Shown piece by piece: positions 34,705-42,982 of a DNA stretch of 64,000 nt. The notes beneath the pieces are model-generated. The model searched no databases. It was not told where the DNA came from and was given only the letters and a program-made list of their open reading frames with translations. The position numbers were made by a program, and so were the translations under genes. Each line of letters opens with the position of its first letter. Position 1 is the first letter of the stretch. Origin of the DNA: Streptomyces sp. CB02959 (GTDB lineage: Bacteria; Actinomycetota; Actinomycetes; Streptomycetales; Streptomycetaceae). The stretch lies in NCBI RefSeq assembly GCF_002803155.1, contig NZ_NNBP01000001.1, forward strand, positions 1 to 64,000, read 5' to 3'.

Positions 34705-35546
34705 TGGGCACTCCCACGTATCAGCCCCGCGTCAACGTCAGCAGCGACGGCTGGCGCACCCCGACGAACCAGGGCATCTCCGGTGGCCGGCTCTCGCACC
34801 AGCCGCGTCCGGACGAGGAGCAGTCCGGGCCGACGGGGCCGAAGCCGCGGCCCGGTTTCGGACTGCGCGGCCCGCGGCGCAACCCGCACGTCCTGACGGC
34901 CGACGCGCTCGCCGCGCTGACCCTGCCGGTCGGCGACGACGGCGTCATCATCGGCATCGACCCGCAGAACCAGCCGGCCGTGCTGAGCCTGCTGCGCCCC
35001 GCGCCGATGGAGATCGTGCTGGTCGGCAGCATGTGGATGGCGCAGGTGCTGGCGCTGCGCACGGTCGCCACCGGCGCCCGGGTCGCGGTGGAGACCGCCC
35101 GGCCGCCGGCCTGGGGCCAGATGGCGCAGGCCGCCGGCGGCGGTCAGCAGTGCGTCTCGGTCTTCGACGTGCGCCAGATCGCGCCGCAGGGACCGTCGGT
35201 TTCCAGCCCCGTGCTGGTCGTCCGCGACATGGGTGCGCGCCCGCCGCGCAACCAGCTCGCGCCGAGCCCCTGGCAGACCGTGTTGACGGTGCTGCCGTTC
35301 CTCGGGCCGCGCTCGCCGCAGATGCTCGGCCGGGCGGACCTGGTCGGCCTCCAGCGGCTGTCGCCCGAGGAGGCGGAGGTTGTGACGCGGATCATGCGCC
35401 TGCCGGACAACGTCGGTGCGGTGCTGCCGACGCTGAGCGACAACGCCATGCTGTGGTGCCGGCGGGACGGCGACCACCAGTTCGTGATGACCCAGCCCAC
35501 CGAGGCGGAGACCAACCTGCTGGGCGGGCCGCGCCGCATGGACTGA
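34704..35546 (+). CDS. ESX-locus conserved protein, unknown function
   Basis: 280 aa, soluble. A disordered Pro/Arg-rich N-terminus (1-60) is followed by an alpha/beta domain (HVLTADALAALTLPVGDDGVIIGID... MEIVLVGSMWMAQVLALR). It overlaps eccE by one base (TGATG) and so is translationally coupled to it. No catalytic motif is visible. Its constant place after eccE suggests an accessory part of the secretion machine, but that is inference. Confidence 0.8.
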   Translation: MGTPTYQPRVNVSSDGWRTPTNQGISGGRLSHQPRPDEEQSGPTGPKPRPGFGLRGPRRNPHVLTADALAALTLPVGDDGVIIGIDPQNQPAVLSLLRPAPMEIVLVGSMWMAQVLALRTVATGARVAVETARPPAWGQMAQAAGGGQQCVSVFDVRQIAPQGPSVSSPVLVVRDMGARPPRNQLAPSPWQTVLTVLPFLGPRSPQMLGRADLVGLQRLSPEEAEVVTRIMRLPDNVGAVLPTLSDNAMLWCRRDGDHQFVMTQPTEAETNLLGGPRRMD

Positions 35547-35893
35547 CCGTTCCCACCGGCCGGTTGTCCGCGGGCGCGGGTGCGCCCGCGGCACGGCCGG
35601 CCGCCGGGCACGGACAACGGGCGCATCCACGGGGTGCGCCCGTAGGCGTGCCGAGGGCTTGAAGACGACATGGCATCGACTGCCGTTATGGGCCGACTGT
35701 TGATTAGGCTGTGGGGAGAGCCGCAGGAGCACACCTCACGTCGGCAGTGCACGACGGCAGTCGATTACGGGGATGGAGACATAGCAGTGGTGGCGCAACC
35801 CCGGGTGGCGTGCTCCGACTTCCGTTACATCCGATCGATCCGCCTGTATCCGGTCCTGCCGTTCAGGTGCGTTGCAGTAGACCAGGAGGCACA
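35547..35893 (+). other. Intergenic region with two tandem hairpins before the EspI-like gene
   Basis: Two hairpins follow the stop: CCGCGGGCGC/GCGCCCGCGG at 35568-35591 (GGGT loop) and CGGGCGCA/TGCGCCCG at 35618-35642. Together they look like the terminator of the eccE unit. The remaining 250 bp should hold the promoter of the next gene; TAGGCT at 35706-35711 is a possible -10 without a good -35. There is no gene. Confidence 0.6.
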
Positions 35894-38563
35894 GTGAAAG
35901 ACCAGGAGGCTTTCCGCCCGGACGGGAACGATCCTGACGACGACCAGTCCGAGTTCGACCTGACCGGCGAGTTCAAGATCGATTTCGCGGCTCCGGCCTG
36001 GTACGGCAGCAACGACACCAGTGGCGGCGCGGGCGCCGCGGCCTCCTCTGCGACGCCGCCCGCCGGTGCCCAGACCACGGGTCCGCCGCCGCCTACCGGT
36101 CAGCCGCTGCCCGGGGCGACCCAGGGCGCACCCGTCCCCGGCGTTCCGCAGCAGGGCGAGCCCGGTCCGGCCGCGGCTCCCGGATTCCCGACGCTGCGGC
36201 CGCACGACGCGGGCGGCGACGCCCCGGCCGCCGCACCTGACGGTCCGTCAGCTCCTGTCGGCAGCGACGGCGCGGCCGACGGCGGCGCCAACGTCCGCGC
36301 CGGCGACGGTCCGGACCCCTCGGCCTCCCTCTGGGACGACGAGGAGGACGACGCGGAGCCGGTAGCGGAGGCGGCGCCCGAGCCGCAGGCCGCCGCGACA
36401 CCGCAGCCGACGGCCGCACCCGCCCCGGTGGAGGCCGCCGTGGCGCCCCAGGGACAGCCTGCGCCGGCTCCCGGGCCGGAGACCTCCACCGCGGCCGCGG
36501 CAGCCGCCGCAGCGGCCGCTCAGCCCGTTGCACAGCCCGCCCAGGGGCAGCCTCAGGCCCAGCAGCCGCCGCAGGGCGCACCCGTCCAGGGGATGCCGCC
36601 GCAGCAGGGCGTCGCGCCGCAGGGCATGCCGCCGCAGCAGGGGGCGCCGCAGCCGGGCGCGCCGTGGCCCGGTGCGGACGTTCAGCAGCAGGGGATGCCC
36701 GCGCAGGGCGCCCCGGCACAGGGCGGACTCCCGCCGCTGCCGCCGGAGTTCCAGCCCGCCGACCCGCGCATGGCACAGGCCGGTCAGCAGCAGCCGGCCG
36801 CTCCTCAGCAGCCGCAGCAGCCGCAGGCCCAGCCGCAGCCTCAGGCGCACCCCCAGCCGCAGGCACCCCAGGCGCCTCAGCAGGGCTACCCGCAGCAGCA
36901 GGTCCAGCAACCGCAGCAGCCCCAGCAGGGCTACCCGCGGCAGGGCGCCCCGGCACAGCAGCAGGGCGGCTACGGCTACCCCCAGCCCGCCTACGGCTAC
37001 CCGCAGCAGGTCCAGCAGCAGGGTCAGCAGCCGCAGCAGCAGCCGGCCCAGCCGCAGCCCAACGCCCAGCCGCAGCAGCCCGCTTACGGCTATCCGCAGC
37101 AGGGCTACCCGCAGCAGCAGGCCCAGCCCGGTTACCCGCAGCAGGCCCAGCAGCAGCCGCAGCAAGCCCAACAGGCCCAGCAACAGGCGCAGCAGCAAGC
37201 CCAGCAGGCACAACAGCAGGCCCAGCCGGGCCAGCAGCCGCTCCCCGGCCAGCAGTTCGGCGACCCCAACGCGGCGGCCAACTACGCCCAGTACTCCCAG
37301 CCGGGCCAGCAGCAGCCGCAGCGCGCCACCCCCGGCGCACCGCTCGGCTACAGCGCCGCGGTCGAGCTGACCTCCGACCGCCTGCTGCGCAACCAGCCCA
37401 AGAAGCGGAAGCCGGGTGCCAACGCCCAGCCGTCCAAGTTCAAGCTGGGCGCGAAGAAGGAGCTGGAGGAGCGCCAGCGCAAGCTGGAGCTGATCCGCAC
37501 CCCGGTGCTGTCCTGCTACCGGATCGCGGTGATCAGCCTCAAGGGCGGCGTCGGCAAGACCACGACGACCACCGCGCTGGGCGCCACCCTGGCCTCCGAG
37601 CGGCAGGACAAGATCCTGGCGATCGACGCCAACCCGGACGCCGGCACGCTCGGTCGACGGGTCCGCCGCGAGACCGGGGCGACCATCCGTGACCTGGTGC
37701 AGGCGATCCCGCACCTGCACAGCTACATGGACATCCGCCGGTTCACCTCGCAGGCCCCCTCGGGCCTGGAGATCCTCGCCAACGACGTCGACCCGGCCGT
37801 CTCGACGACCTTCAACGACGAGGACTACCGGCGGGCGATCGACATCCTCGGCAAGCAGTACCCGGTCATCCTCACCGACTCGGGCACCGGTCTGCTCTAC
37901 AGCGCGATGCGCGGTGTGCTCGACCTCGCCGACCAGTTGATCATCATCTCCACCCCGTCGGTGGACGGTGCCAGCAGCGCCAGCACCACCTTGGACTGGC
38001 TCTCCGCGCACGGTTACGCCGACCTGGTGCAGCGCGGCATCACGGTCATCTCCGGGGTCCGCGAGACCGGCAAGATGATCAAGATCGAGGACATCGTGTC
38101 GCACTTCGAGACCCGCTGCCGCGGCGTCGTCGTGGTGCCGTTCGACGAACACCTCGCCGCCGGCGCCGAGGTCGACCTCGACATGATGCGGCCGAAGACC
38201 CGCGAGGCGTACTTCAACCTCTCCGCCCTGGTCGCCGAGGACTTCGCGCGGCAGCAGCAGGCCCAGGGGATGTACGCGCAGGCGCAGATGGGCCAGCAGC
38301 AGATGGGCGGCGACCCGTACGCCCAGCAGCAGGACCCGTATGCGCAGCAGCAGGACCCGTACGCGCAGCAGCAGTACGCCCAGCAGGCCCAGCAGCAGGC
38401 CCCGCAGCAGCAGGGTCAGCCGCCGGCCGGCTATCCGCCGCAGCAGGGCGGCTGGCAGCAGCAGCCCGCCGCCCAGCCGCCCGCCGGCTGGCAGCAACAG
38501 CCCGCTCCGGACGCGCCGTTGCCGGAGCAGGGCGGCTGGACGCAGCAGCCGCCGCCGCAGTGA
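35894..38563 (+). CDS. EspI-like ESX ATPase (ParA/MinD family) with Gln/Pro-rich arms
   Basis: 889 aa, GTG start with AGGAGGCACA immediately upstream. Acidic N-terminus ([20 protein letters not shown]), then about 450 residues of Pro/Gln/Ala low complexity with GYPQQ-type repeats. The ParA/MinD-like ATPase domain (about 530-780) has the deviant Walker A KGGVGKT (550-556) and switch-like ILTDSGTG. A second Gln-rich tail includes three exact DPYAQQQ units (21-bp repeats at about 38313-38375). EspI of mycobacterial ESX-1 has this combination and modulates secretion with cell energy state. It ends in a 19-bp bidirectional terminator. Confidence 0.88.
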   Translation: MKDQEAFRPDGNDPDDDQSEFDLTGEFKIDFAAPAWYGSNDTSGGAGAAASSATPPAGAQTTGPPPPTGQPLPGATQGAPVPGVPQQGEPGPAAAPGFPTLRPHDAGGDAPAAAPDGPSAPVGSDGAADGGANVRAGDGPDPSASLWDDEEDDAEPVAEAAPEPQAAATPQPTAAPAPVEAAVAPQGQPAPAPGPETSTAAAAAAAAAAQPVAQPAQGQPQAQQPPQGAPVQGMPPQQGVAPQGMPPQQGAPQPGAPWPGADVQQQGMPAQGAPAQGGLPPLPPEFQPADPRMAQAGQQQPAAPQQPQQPQAQPQPQAHPQPQAPQAPQQGYPQQQVQQPQQPQQGYPRQGAPAQQQGGYGYPQPAYGYPQQVQQQGQQPQQQPAQPQPNAQPQQPAYGYPQQGYPQQQAQPGYPQQAQQQPQQAQQAQQQAQQQAQQAQQQAQPGQQPLPGQQFGDPNAAANYAQYSQPGQQQPQRATPGAPLGYSAAVELTSDRLLRNQPKKRKPGANAQPSKFKLGAKKELEERQRKLELIRTPVLSCYRIAVISLKGGVGKTTTTTALGATLASERQDKILAIDANPDAGTLGRRVRRETGATIRDLVQAIPHLHSYMDIRRFTSQAPSGLEILANDVDPAVSTTFNDEDYRRAIDILGKQYPVILTDSGTGLLYSAMRGVLDLADQLIIISTPSVDGASSASTTLDWLSAHGYADLVQRGITVISGVRETGKMIKIEDIVSHFETRCRGVVVVPFDEHLAAGAEVDLDMMRPKTREAYFNLSALVAEDFARQQQAQGMYAQAQMGQQQMGGDPYAQQQDPYAQQQDPYAQQQYAQQAQQQAPQQQGQPPAGYPPQQGGWQQQPAAQPPAGWQQQPAPDAPLPEQGGWTQQPPPQ

Positions 38564-38577
38564 GCGGGGCATGAGCA

Positions 38578-38619
38578 AAGGGGCGGGGCCCGGCAGTCAG
38601 CTGCCGGGCCCCGCCCCTT
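38578..38619. terminator. Bidirectional terminator between espI-like gene and ribF
   Basis: Perfect 19-bp arms (38578-38596, 38601-38619) with a TCAG loop. Confidence 0.92.
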
Positions 38620-38647
38620 CGTGCGCCGCGTGCGGGCGCGGAACGCG

Positions 38648-39601
38648 TTATGCCGGATCGGCTTCGGCGATCAGCCCGCGGGCCTGCTTCACGTCGACCG
38701 CCATCCGCTCCAGCAGCGCGTCGAGCGTGGCGAACTTCTCCTGGCCGCGGATGTACGCGAGGAAGTCCACCGCGACGTGCAGCCCGTACAGGTCGAGCCC
38801 GACCCGGTCGATGGCGTACGCCTCCACCGTCCGCAGCTTGCCGTCGAACTGCGGGTTGGTGCCGACCGAGATCGCCGCCGGCATCGCCTCGCCCTCGACG
38901 TGCAGCAGCCCCGCGTAGACCCCGTCGGCCGGGATCGCGGTGTGCGGCAGGGTCTCCACGTTGGCGGTGGGGAAGCCCATTTCGCGGCCGCGCTGCGCGC
39001 CGCGGACGACCACGCCCTCGACCCGGTGCGGGCGTCCCAGGACCTCCCGGGCGCCCGCCACGTCGCCCTCGGCGACCAGCCGGCGGACGAGCGTGGACGA
39101 GAACGGCTCGCCGCCGCCCGCGGTGCCCCGCTCGAAGAGGTCGATGACCTCCACCGTGTAGTCGTAGGTCCGGCCCAGCTCGGCGAGGCTCTCGACGGTG
39201 CCCTTGGCCTTGTGGCCGAAGCGGAAGTTGGGGCCCTCCACGACGACCTGCGCGTGCAACTTGTCGACCAGCACCTTCACCACGAAGTCGGCGGGCGCCA
39301 GCTGGGAGAACTCCTTGGTGAACGGGAGGATCAGCACCGCGTCCACCCCCAGCTCGGCCATCAGCTCGGCCCGCCGGTGGTGCGGGGCCAGCAGCGGCGG
39401 ATGGGTGCCGGGGCGGACCACCTCGCTCGGGTGCGGGTCGAAGGTGACGACCACGGCCGGAATCCCCAGCTCACGGGCGCGGGCCACGGCCCGGCCGATG
39501 ATCAATTGGTGGCCGCGGTGCACTCCGTCGTACGAGCCGATGGTGACGACGCTGCGTCCCCAACCCTCGGGGATGTCCTCCAAGCCACGCCAGCGCTGCA
39601 C
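38648..39601 (-). CDS. ribF: Bifunctional riboflavin kinase / FAD synthetase
   Basis: 317-aa RibF converts riboflavin to FMN and FAD. The N-terminal nucleotidyltransferase domain has SYDGVHRGHQ (GxxGxHxGH type) and the FMN adenylyltransferase segment GPNFRFGHKAKG. The C-terminal flavokinase domain has GREMGFPTANV and ADGVYAGLL. The GTG at 39601 is selected: GAGGAG lies 9 nt upstream and the protein then starts VQRWRGLEDIP as in relatives. No FMN riboswitch is seen upstream. Last gene of the nusA-infB cluster. Confidence 0.95.
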   Translation of the reverse strand: MQRWRGLEDIPEGWGRSVVTIGSYDGVHRGHQLIIGRAVARARELGIPAVVVTFDPHPSEVVRPGTHPPLLAPHHRRAELMAELGVDAVLILPFTKEFSQLAPADFVVKVLVDKLHAQVVVEGPNFRFGHKAKGTVESLAELGRTYDYTVEVIDLFERGTAGGGEPFSSTLVRRLVAEGDVAGAREVLGRPHRVEGVVVRGAQRGREMGFPTANVETLPHTAIPADGVYAGLLHVEGEAMPAAISVGTNPQFDGKLRTVEAYAIDRVGLDLYGLHVAVDFLAYIRGQEKFATLDALLERMAVDVKQARGLIAEADPA

Positions 39602-39662
39602 TCTGCCCGCTCCTCGCCCGAACTCTTGTCCGTCCACTGCGCCATTTCGGCATGACGCAGGT

Positions 39663-40751
39663 CTAAGACTGCCATGCCGCGAGCTCGGCTTCGCGCGAAG
39701 GGTCGCCTGGCCGCTGTTGCATCGGCCACCCCGCGGGTCCGTCCGGCCACCGGCCGGTCGCCGACCCGGCGCCCTGCGGGTCCGGCACCGGCGTCCGGCC
39801 CCACCGCCGGCGACCGCTCCCCCGGCGCGCCACGGCCCGCCGCAGCGCCGCCGGCTCGTCCTCGGCCAGCGCGTCCAGCAGCTCCGCCGCCCGGGGGTGC
39901 CGGACGCCGGCCAGCGTCTCGACCAGGGCGTCCAGCGCCCGGGCGCGGTGGGTGTGGAGCAGGGCCTGCGCGGCGTCCGCGACGGTGATCACGCGGGGCG
40001 CGGCGGGTGCCGTCAGGAGCGGGCGGGTGTCGTCGAACCAGCCGCACAGCAGCGGCTGGATCCGCTCGGGGTCGGCCTTGAGCAGCTCCGCCACGAGGTC
40101 GAGGAACCGCCCGGGGCGGAGGCCCGCGGCACCCGGGCGGAACGCTTCTGCGGCCCCTTCGCACGCCCCTCCGGGACCGTCGGCCCACGGCCGGGCGTCC
40201 ACCCACCTGTCGGCCGCGGCGCCCCCCGTACCGCCGTCGGCGGCGTGCACCCGGACCCGCGGCGGCGGGGCGAACGGCCGCGGCGGCGGCCCGCCCGGTG
40301 CGGTCGCCCGCGGCCCGTCGGCCGGCAGCAGACGGCGCAGCAGCTCCAGCCGGTCCGCCGCCGCCAGCGCCAGGCACCGCCAGAACACCGGTCCGAACGC
40401 CGCCAACCCGGCGTCCGCGAAGCCGCCGGCCGCCACCGACCGCTCGGTGATCCGGTCGGCGAGCAGCCGCAGCACGCCCAGATACGGCGTGGCGTCCGGC
40501 ACTCCCAGCAGGACGCCGCTCAGCCGACCGGCCGCCGCACCGCCGAGGCCGCTTCCGGAACCGGTCGCGGCGCACACCAACTCCCGCCATTCCACCGGAA
40601 GTTGATCGCCCCCACCGCCCCCGTCGACCGCACCGGCCACACCCTCACCGGGACTTCCGTACGGCCCCGGGTGCGCGCCCCCGCACACGCCCCCGTCGAC
40701 CGTCCCGAACACCTCCCCGCACGCCTCCCTGTCGGCGTCCAGCACCACCAT
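39663..40751 (-). CDS. Hypothetical protein between truB and ribF
   Basis: 362 aa, soluble, Ala/Arg/Pro/Gly-rich. It includes segments that look helical and repeat-like (LVETLAGVRHPRAAELLDALAEDEPAALRRAV), possibly HEAT-like, but no recognised family. ATG at 40751 has GGGGAGG 8 nt upstream and gives MVVLDADREACG. Upstream in-frame starts at 40787 and 40895 lack ribosome sites, and 40895 lies inside an inverted repeat. It reads in the direction of truB and ribF. Function unknown. Confidence 0.7.
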   Translation of the reverse strand: MVVLDADREACGEVFGTVDGGVCGGAHPGPYGSPGEGVAGAVDGGGGGDQLPVEWRELVCAATGSGSGLGGAAAGRLSGVLLGVPDATPYLGVLRLLADRITERSVAAGGFADAGLAAFGPVFWRCLALAAADRLELLRRLLPADGPRATAPGGPPPRPFAPPPRVRVHAADGGTGGAAADRWVDARPWADGPGGACEGAAEAFRPGAAGLRPGRFLDLVAELLKADPERIQPLLCGWFDDTRPLLTAPAAPRVITVADAAQALLHTHRARALDALVETLAGVRHPRAAELLDALAEDEPAALRRAVARRGSGRRRWGRTPVPDPQGAGSATGRWPDGPAGWPMQQRPGDPSREAELAAWQS

Positions 40752-40856
40752 CCGCGAACCTCCCCGCCCGTTACCGTCCGTGCTCATCGGCGACGACGGT
40801 AGACAGACAGTGATCTTCGCGACAGGGCGCACGGCGAACGCGCCCCCGTCCACGCC

Positions 40857-40983
40857 GTGATTCACTCCGAGCGCCTGCTCGGAGGGGTGAATCACCGCAG
40901 CGCACGGGACAGAGACTCAGCGAGGGGGATGGTGGAGCGCGGGCCGAACGCTCCGCGCCCGTCCGCACGGCCCGCGTTCCACC
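40857..40983. repeat. Two stacked inverted repeats upstream of the hypothetical gene
   Basis: Repeat 1: GTGATTCAC TCCGAGC (40857-40872) pairs with GCTCGGA-GGG-GTGAATCAC (40877-40895) with a GGG bulge. Repeat 2: GGTGGAGCGCGGGCC (40931-40945) pairs with GGCCCGCGTTCCACC (40969-40983) with one G-T pair. They lie in the 297-bp gap before truB's terminator and could be leader structures or a second terminator. Confidence 0.55.
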
Positions 40984-41002
40984 ACCTCCCCCTCGGGCTG
41001 CC

Positions 41003-41039
41003 GACTCCGGCCCCGCCGTCGACAGCGGGGCCGGGAGTC
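41003..41039 (-). terminator. Terminator of truB
   Basis: GACTCCGGCCCCGC pairs with GCGGGGCCGGGAGTC (one bulged G), 10 bp after the truB stop. Confidence 0.8.
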
Positions 41040-41048
41040 CGACACGCC

Positions 41049-41975
41049 CTAGGCGAAGACGGCCAGGCTCTTGGCCCGCCCGCCCTGGTTCTCCACCAGC
41101 GCCAGGAACGTCCCGTCCGGCCCGAAGGCCGCCACCGGGCCGTCGCCCTCGAAGAGCGGCATCGGGACCCGCGCGCCGTTGAGCAGCAACCGGGACTGCG
41201 CCTCGGTGACGTCCCAGCGGGTGAACGCGGCGGCCGCGGCGTCCCCGAGCGGCATGACCGGCAGGCCGCCGCCCTCGGGGTCGTCCACCGCCGCCTGGAG
41301 CTGCTCCAGCGTCCGCGCCTGGTCGAGCTTGTACGGGCCGACGCGGGTGCGCCGCAGCGCCGTCAGATGGCCGCCGACACCGAGCCCGGCGCCCAGGTCA
41401 CGGGCGAGGGCGCGGATGTAGGTACCGGAGGAGCAGACCACCGAGACCAGCAGGTCGGTCACCGGAGTGCCGTCCTCGGCCTCGGCCTCGTGCGCGGAGT
41501 GCACCGCGAACGAGGAGACGGTCACCGGCCGGGCCGGGATCTCCACGTCCTCGCCGTCCCGGACCCGCTTGTAGGAGCGCTTGCCGTCGATCTTGATGGC
41601 GCTGACCTTGGACGGGACCTGCATGATCGCGCCGGAGAGCTCGGCGACCCCGGCATCGATGTCCTCGCGGGCGATGCCGTGCGCCGCCTTGGACACCAGG
41701 ATCTCGCCCTCGGCGTCATCGGTGAGCGTGGTCTGCCCGAGCCGCACCGTGCCGACGTACTCCTTCTCCGTCAGCGCGAGGTGGCCCAGCAGCTTCGTGG
41801 CCCGCTCCAGGCCGAGGACCAGGACGCCGGTCGCCATCGGGTCGAGGGTGCCGGCATGCCCGACCCGGCGGGTACGGGCCATCCCGCGCATCTTCGCCAC
41901 GACGTCGTGCGAAGTGAAACCGGACGGCTTGTCGACGATGACCAGGCCGCCCGGCTTGTTGCTCTGCCGCTTCAT
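41049..41975 (-). CDS. truB: tRNA pseudouridine-55 synthase
   Basis: 308-aa TruB makes pseudouridine 55 in the tRNA T-loop. The N-terminus KPGGLVIVDKPSGFTSHDVV and the catalytic motif GHAGTLDPMATGVL (catalytic Asp) are present, as are KEYVGTVRLG and the VVCSSGTYIRALARDLG block. The start ATG overlaps the rbfA stop by 4 bp, so the two are coupled. Length is normal. Confidence 0.96.
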   Translation of the reverse strand: MKRQSNKPGGLVIVDKPSGFTSHDVVAKMRGMARTRRVGHAGTLDPMATGVLVLGLERATKLLGHLALTEKEYVGTVRLGQTTLTDDAEGEILVSKAAHGIAREDIDAGVAELSGAIMQVPSKVSAIKIDGKRSYKRVRDGEDVEIPARPVTVSSFAVHSAHEAEAEDGTPVTDLLVSVVCSSGTYIRALARDLGAGLGVGGHLTALRRTRVGPYKLDQARTLEQLQAAVDDPEGGGLPVMPLGDAAAAAFTRWDVTEAQSRLLLNGARVPMPLFEGDGPVAAFGPDGTFLALVENQGGRAKSLAVFA

Positions 41976-42427
41976 TCTGCCGCTGCGTCCTCGTCGTCCT
42001 CGTCGGCACCCGGCTTGCGGTACGGGTCCGCTTCACCGGCGTACTTGGCACCCGAGGAGACCTCGCGCACCTTGGCGTCCGAGGCCCGGGCCCGGTCGAG
42101 CAGGTCCTCGATCGTCTGGGCGTTCTCCGGCAGGGCGTCCGCGACGAACGTCAGCGTCGGTGTGAACTTGGTGCCGGCCGCGGCACCGACCGCGGACCGC
42201 AGCACGCCCTTGGCGCTCTCCAGCCCGGCGGCGGCGCTGGCCCGGTCCTCGTCGTCGCCGTAGACCGTGTAGAAGACCGTCGCCTCCCGCAGGTCGCCGG
42301 TGACCCGGGTGTCGGTGATGGTCACGTGCGTGCCGAGCCGCGGGTCCTTGACGCCGCGCTGCAACTTCTGGGCGACCACCTCCCGGATGAGGTCCGCCAG
42401 CTTCTTCGCCCGCGCATTGTCGGCCAC
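41972..42427 (-). CDS. rbfA: Ribosome-binding factor A
   Basis: 151-aa RbfA, a KH-fold 30S maturation and cold-adaptation factor. The core RAKKLADLIREVVAQKLQRGVKDPRLG, VTITDTRVTGDLREATVFYTV and FTPTLTFVAD is typical. An acidic tail (ADEDDEDAAAE) is added. GTG start with AAGGAGACGG upstream. It lies between the DUF503 and truB genes in the infB cluster. Confidence 0.95.
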   Translation of the reverse strand: MADNARAKKLADLIREVVAQKLQRGVKDPRLGTHVTITDTRVTGDLREATVFYTVYGDDEDRASAAAGLESAKGVLRSAVGAAAGTKFTPTLTFVADALPENAQTIEDLLDRARASDAKVREVSSGAKYAGEADPYRKPGADEDDEDAAAE

Positions 42428-42494
42428 TGGTCCGTCTCCTTCTTGTCTTTCACAATTGTGCTTCCACCGGCGACGACCTGCCCGGTCGCTCGGG

Positions 42495-42788
42495 TCAGTC
42501 GTCGTCGCCGTGCAGCCGCCGGCGTACGGACAGCAGCTCTACTTCGGGCCGTGCGGCGACCAGGCGCTCGCAACGGTCCATGACATCCGCCAGGTGTCCG
42601 GCGTCCCCGGACACCACCGCCAGGCCGATACGGGCCCTGCGGTACAGGTCCTGGTCCCCCACCTCCGCGACGCTCACCGCGAACTTGCGGTGCAGCTCGG
42701 CGACGATCGGGCGGACGACGGAGCGCTTCTCCTTCAGCGACCGTACGTCGCCGAGAAGCAGGTCGAAGGACAACGTCCCTACGTACAT
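42495..42788 (-). CDS. DUF503 (YlxP-like) protein
   Basis: 97 aa, begins MYVGTLSFDLLLGDVRSLKEKRSVVRPIVAELHRKF, the signature of the DUF503/YlxP family that accompanies infB and rbfA in many Gram-positive bacteria. It is a small alpha/beta protein, proposed to act around ribosome assembly though its role is not settled. ATG at 42788 is used. The ribosome site is weak, and the infB terminator lies upstream, so an internal promoter is likely. Confidence 0.88.
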   Translation of the reverse strand: MYVGTLSFDLLLGDVRSLKEKRSVVRPIVAELHRKFAVSVAEVGDQDLYRRARIGLAVVSGDAGHLADVMDRCERLVAARPEVELLSVRRRLHGDDD

Positions 42789-42882
42789 GCAAGACGGGTC
42801 AAGCCACCCGTGGGGCCTTAGGGGTACCTCCCGGCGTCGGCCGGGGGCGTACGTGCCAATTCGAACCGTACACGGAACGGCC

Positions 42883-42918
42883 GGGGCCGATCGACGGAAA
42901 TTTCCGCCGACCGGCCCC
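42883..42918 (-). terminator. Terminator of infB
   Basis: A long hairpin: GGGGCCG...CGGCCCC outer arms and a perfect CGGAAA/TTTCCG inner stem, with two internal mismatches, 65 bp after the infB stop. Confidence 0.7.
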
Positions 42919-42982
42919 TCACACCCGTCGCCCGGCCACCGCAATCGGTGGACCGCGCTACGCGCGGGCTCTCACACGCGCG

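Noticed and set aside
36580..37250. Dense direct repeats that might suggest a CRISPR or satellite array
   Set aside because: Repeats are in frame and encode Gln/Pro-rich GYPQQ-type sequence; no conserved repeat-spacer periodicity.
36248..38578. Minus-strand open frame opposite the EspI-like gene
   Set aside because: Leu/Arg repeats are the mirror image of the Gln-rich codons on the plus strand.
39602..39662. FMN riboswitch upstream of ribF
   Set aside because: The gap is only 61 bp and shows none of the conserved RFN segments.
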